From assembly GCA_041398565.1 (NCBI GenBank), contig JAWKUN010000003.1, positions 1,364,001-1,428,000 on the forward strand: DNA of 64,000 bases, in the 5' to 3' direction. Of the stretch, positions 61,047 through 64,000 are shown one piece after another. A program made the position numbers and the translations under genes. Below the pieces are notes generated by a model. It made no database searches and was not told the origin of the DNA. It saw only the letters and a list, made by a program, of their open reading frames with translations. The stretch is from DATGPD01 sp041398565. GTDB lineage: Bacteria > Planctomycetota > UBA1135 > UBA2386. Each line of letters opens with the position of its first letter. Position 1 is the first letter of the stretch.

Positions 61047-62264
61047 GAACGTCAGCTCGAGGCGTAGCAGGCCGAGGAACGCGTCGCGCTGGCCGCCGCC
61101 GCCGGGCGCCACGAAGTACTGCAGGTCGGGCTGCAGCGCGCAGAACGGGGTCAGTTGCGCGCGGTAGAACACGCCGAACTGCTGCTCGTCCCGGGTGAAG
61201 GTGGAACCGTTCGCCCGGCTGGTGCGGCCCAGGTTCCACAGCACGCCGAGCGTGTCCGCGTCACGGCCGGGGATCGCGCCGACGTAGGTCAGCCCGATGG
61301 CAACGTGCTGGTGTACCGCGGCGACGTCTTCGTCGGCCACGCCGAAACGCACGGACACGGCCATGCCCTGTTCCTCGTCCGCCTCGCGCCACAACTGCTG
61401 CTCGGCGATCAGGAACACTCCCGTCGTCCCGTGCTCGGTGCCGCCGTCGAACCGATCGAAGCGGCCGGTGTGATGGAAGAAACCGGCGGCGATGCGACCC
61501 TCACCGAAGCACTCGCACGGGTGGAAGCGGCAGCCGACCTCCCCGGTGCTGTACCACGACGCCGACTTGCTGTCGCTGAAGAAGGTGCTCGGGCCCCTGG
61601 TGCCGGTGGTGAAGCCGTCTTGGGTGGCGCCGTCGAAGATGCCGAACCCGCCGTACCAGTGGTCGTCGGGGTAGACGAACAGCAACGCACCGGTGGCGCT
61701 GTCGGGGTAGGTCGGCTGCGCCAGGAGGGTCGGTGACCACGAGGCGCTGGTCTCGGCAAAGGTCCCGGCCAGTTCGCTGAATCCGAACTCGCTGAGCGCG
61801 TCGATCTTGCCGAACTTGCAGCGCAGATGGTGGTCGAGCAGGAACTGCTCGTACCAGAGTTCGCTGATCTGGCGCCGCTCCGGAGCGTCCACCGACGACA
61901 CGCCGAGGAGCGAGCCGAGGTGGCGGTTGCCGTCGCGGCCCTCGATGAGGTTGGCGTCCAGGTAGAGCGAGCCACCCTCGAAGCCGAGTAGCTTCGACTC
62001 GAGCAACAGGTTGAGGTCGAGGAGCATGCGCTCGGTGCCGTGATGGCTGGCGTCGCCGCTCCATGGCGCCGACCAATCGGCGACGAGACCGCCGCCCGGC
62101 ACGATTCCGGCCGCGCTCCACCTTTCGCGGAGTCCGCCCCAGCCGCCGGTGAGCCCGTCCTGCGTCCAGTACGACCCCGGCTCCTCGCTGGGCGCGCCCG
62201 TCTGCGGTTCCTGCGCCTGTAGGGTCGGTGCGAGCACCGCGCAAAGACCCAGGAAACGGACCAT
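61044..62264 (-). CDS. OprB-type carbohydrate-selective porin
   Basis: 406-residue outer-membrane beta-barrel. ATG 62264 gives signal peptide MVRFLGLCAVLAPTLQA-Q. Family segments: WTQDGLTGGWGGLRERWSAAGI, GGSLYLDANLIEGRDGNRH, ELWYEQFLLDHHLRCKFGKIDALSEF, GALLFVYPDDHWYGGFGIFDG, GVFLIAEQQLWREADEEQG, ending in a typical C-terminal aromatic (LELTF), as needed for BAM-dependent insertion. It shows the organism has an outer membrane. It diverges from the membrane chemoreceptor gene. Sugar specificity cannot be read from sequence. Confidence 0.88.
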   Translation of the reverse strand: MVRFLGLCAVLAPTLQAQEPQTGAPSEEPGSYWTQDGLTGGWGGLRERWSAAGIVPGGGLVADWSAPWSGDASHHGTERMLLDLNLLLESKLLGFEGGSLYLDANLIEGRDGNRHLGSLLGVSSVDAPERRQISELWYEQFLLDHHLRCKFGKIDALSEFGFSELAGTFAETSASWSPTLLAQPTYPDSATGALLFVYPDDHWYGGFGIFDGATQDGFTTGTRGPSTFFSDSKSASWYSTGEVGCRFHPCECFGEGRIAAGFFHHTGRFDRFDGGTEHGTTGVFLIAEQQLWREADEEQGMAVSVRFGVADEDVAAVHQHVAIGLTYVGAIPGRDADTLGVLWNLGRTSRANGSTFTRDEQQFGVFYRAQLTPFCALQPDLQYFVAPGGGGQRDAFLGLLRLELTF

Positions 62265-62754
62265 GCCGCACGGGCGTGGCCCACGCTCTCTCTCGACCAA
62301 CATCGGCCAGGTGTTCGACACCGACCGGAACAGGTCTGTTGAGCTGCCCGAATGTCGCCCCTTCATCGGCGACTGGATGCTGCGGATTCAGAGTCAGCGC
62401 CAGGGGGACCCATCCGCGGCGGAGCCCGCGCCTGTTCATCCGGCTTGGCACGTCCGAATCTGCACAGGTCGCCCAACCTGCCGGCCGATGCGGCCGCACC
62501 AACGCGAACGAACAGTCACGGCTCGGCCGCGGCGCCTCCCGTGACGCGGACTCGTGGGCGGCTGTAGGCCGACCACCTGACCTGGCCTCCGGACATCGGC
62601 GGCCGGGTGGCGGCTCGTCCTGCCGACCTCGTGAGCCCCATCCCTTTGGCCGGTGCAGTTGCGAGAGTCGCAGTTCCGACAAGAGCGGAGAGAGCCGGGG
62701 CGGGAGACGCAGCGTCGCTCGCCGGCAGGAGATCGTCAGGATGTGGGTCGGAAC
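62265..62754. other. 490-base divergent intergenic region, nothing recognised
   Basis: The stretch between the porin and the membrane chemoreceptor should contain both promoters. Open frames are short and Arg/Pro-rich, and no copy of the palindromic families was found. Confidence 0.4.
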
Positions 62755-64000
62755 ATGTCGGAATCCATGAGCGTCTCGCCCGAGCCGGGCAACCGTTGGC
62801 TGCGCGCGTTCATGGACCTGTCGGTTGCGCGCAAGCTGCACGCGATCATGGCAGTGATGTTGGTCGGCCTGGCCGCCATCGTCGCCCTGGGCATCCGTTG
62901 CTCCGCCCGGATCGGTGACGAGTTGTCGCGCGTCGGCCGCCAGCAGCTGCCCGCTGTGCGCAACATGACGCTCGTGGACATGATGCACGACGGGATTCGG
63001 GCCGGCGTCTACCACGTCTTGCTCGCGGCGCAGAAGCAGGACCCCGACGAGCTGCAGTCGTCGCGCGATGAGTTGCACGAACTGTGCGGCAACCTGGGCC
63101 GCTACATGGCGAACCTCGGCAAGCTCGAGATCGCGCCGGCCACGCGTGAAGCGATCGACGCTGCTCAGCCCGTCATCGAGGCCTACGTCGGCGCTGCGGC
63201 CGCAGTCGAGCGGGTGGTTGCCGACCCCGGCCACGGTGCGCTCGACCAGGAGATGACGGCATTCGAGGAGCGTTTCGGCGAACTCGAAGAGCGACTCGAG
63301 GCCCTCGGCGACCTCATCGAGAAGGACGCGGAGCTCGCGGTGCGGCACGGAGAGAGCGTGTCCGCCGGCGCACGGTGGCAGAGTCTCATCGCTCTCGTCA
63401 TCGTCGGAGGCATCGCTCTCGCGTTCGCGGCGTTCGTCGGGCGCGCCATCTCGCGACCGCTGTGCGCTGCGGTCGAGGTGCTCGAGTCCGGCGACTTGAC
63501 CCGGCTCGGAGACGTTCGTTCACGGGACGAGATCGGCCGCATGGCGCAGGCGGTCATCGGCACCGTCGATCGTATCGAGCGTCAGAAGAGCGAGATGGCG
63601 CGCGTCGTCTCCATGATGGAGAACGCGCCGATCAACATGCTCTACGCCGACGAGACCGGCGTCGTGCGCTACCAGAATCCGGCGTCGGCGCGCGCGGTCG
63701 CCCGCATCGCTGACGCGCTCGGCGTGGCGCCGGAAGCCATCGTGGGCGGCTCGCTGGCCGTGTTCTTGCGCACCTACGACGGGCGACTCCCCGACATGGG
63801 GACCGGTGGCGGTCTGCCATTCCGCGCCGAGGTGGCGATCGGGGACGACACCGTCGAGCTCCTCGTGACGGCTCTGCGCGACCATCAGGGGCGCTATCTC
63901 GGGCCGATGCTGACCTGGGAGATCAAGACCGAGCAGGTGCGGCTGCAGCTCCAGAACCAACGCATGGCAGAGGAACGCCAGCGCCAGACCGAGCGCGAGG
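62755..64000 (+). CDS. Membrane chemoreceptor, N-terminal part (3' end outside window)
   Basis: At least 415 residues, cut by the window end. ATG 62755 (or 62767) leads to a first membrane helix at about 28-46 (LHAIMAVMLVGLAAIVALGI), a periplasmic helical-bundle sensor of about 150 residues, and a second helix (SLIALVIVGGIALAFAAFVG). A HAMP domain follows (RAISRPLCAAVEVLESGDLTRL), then a PAS domain SMMENAPINMLYADETGVVRYQNPAS with YLGPMLTWEIKTEQVRLQLQ, close to PAS2 of the soluble receptor in the che operon. The signalling domain should lie beyond base 64000. Being 2.4 kb from cheR, it is likely to feed the same pathway. Confidence 0.88.
   Translation, partial: MSESMSVSPEPGNRWLRAFMDLSVARKLHAIMAVMLVGLAAIVALGIRCSARIGDELSRVGRQQLPAVRNMTLVDMMHDGIRAGVYHVLLAAQKQDPDELQSSRDELHELCGNLGRYMANLGKLEIAPATREAIDAAQPVIEAYVGAAAAVERVVADPGHGALDQEMTAFEERFGELEERLEALGDLIEKDAELAVRHGESVSAGARWQSLIALVIVGGIALAFAAFVGRAISRPLCAAVEVLESGDLTRLGDVRSRDEIGRMAQAVIGTVDRIERQKSEMARVVSMMENAPINMLYADETGVVRYQNPASARAVARIADALGVAPEAIVGGSLAVFLRTYDGRLPDMGTGGGLPFRAEVAIGDDTVELLVTALRDHQGRYLGPMLTWEIKTEQVRLQLQNQRMAEERQRQTERE

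Overview
The window reads as chromosomal DNA of a GC-rich Planctomycetota-type bacterium. The main grounds are the many long secreted proteins built from beta-propeller or FG-GAP repeats that share one beta-rich, usually C-terminal module (lPLPxP...L.G...yxQ...), together with OprB-type porins, HD-GYP and chemotaxis signalling, and sparse operons separated by short intergenic palindromes. No rRNA, tRNA, CRISPR array, insertion sequence or prophage was seen. The assignment to a phylum is inference from protein style, not from a marker gene.

Layout. 1-676: 3'-truncated DEAD-box helicase (minus strand). 1144-2265: DUF3667 membrane protein and a small CMD-like ORF. 2359-14347: secreted proteins, a GAF/HD-GYP phosphodiesterase, a gingipain-like (C25-type) putative cysteine peptidase, and a VPS10/BNR-type propeller lipoprotein. 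14471-15469: a small 2-oxoglutarate hydroxylase and a methyltransferase pseudogene. 15668-22535: FG-GAP giant, ELWRTDGT-repeat giant, and a zinc metallopeptidase. 22713-26612: four overlapping genes, DUF350 membrane protein, ATP-grasp glutathionylspermidine-synthase-like ligase and two unrecognised proteins; this is the best candidate for an under-described system. 26826-38428: secreted module proteins, GT-C-like membrane proteins, LmbE deacetylase, and a GT2 glycosyltransferase. 38636-44457: sigma54 activator followed by a sulfide-oxidation operon (peroxiredoxin, persulfide dioxygenase-rhodanese, sulfide:quinone reductase, TauE exporter). 44602-49663: module/propeller protein, heme lipoprotein, ROK kinase, methyltransferase, BolA-Grx pair, membrane protein. 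49949-51620: CsgG-DUF4810-DUF799 lipoprotein operon. 51630-53048: cardiolipin synthase. 53578-60308: chemotaxis operon cheA-cheW-mcp-cheB-cheR. 60637-64000: small secreted peptide, OprB porin, and a membrane chemoreceptor cut by the window end.

Functional links. SQR, persulfide dioxygenase and TauE form a complete sulfide to sulfite to export route resembling the mitochondrial SQOR/ETHE1 pathway. The che genes are almost all joined by ATGA overlaps, and the downstream membrane receptor shares a PAS-like segment with the cluster's soluble receptor. Three families of intergenic palindromes lie mostly near gene ends and probably act as terminators or REP-like elements.
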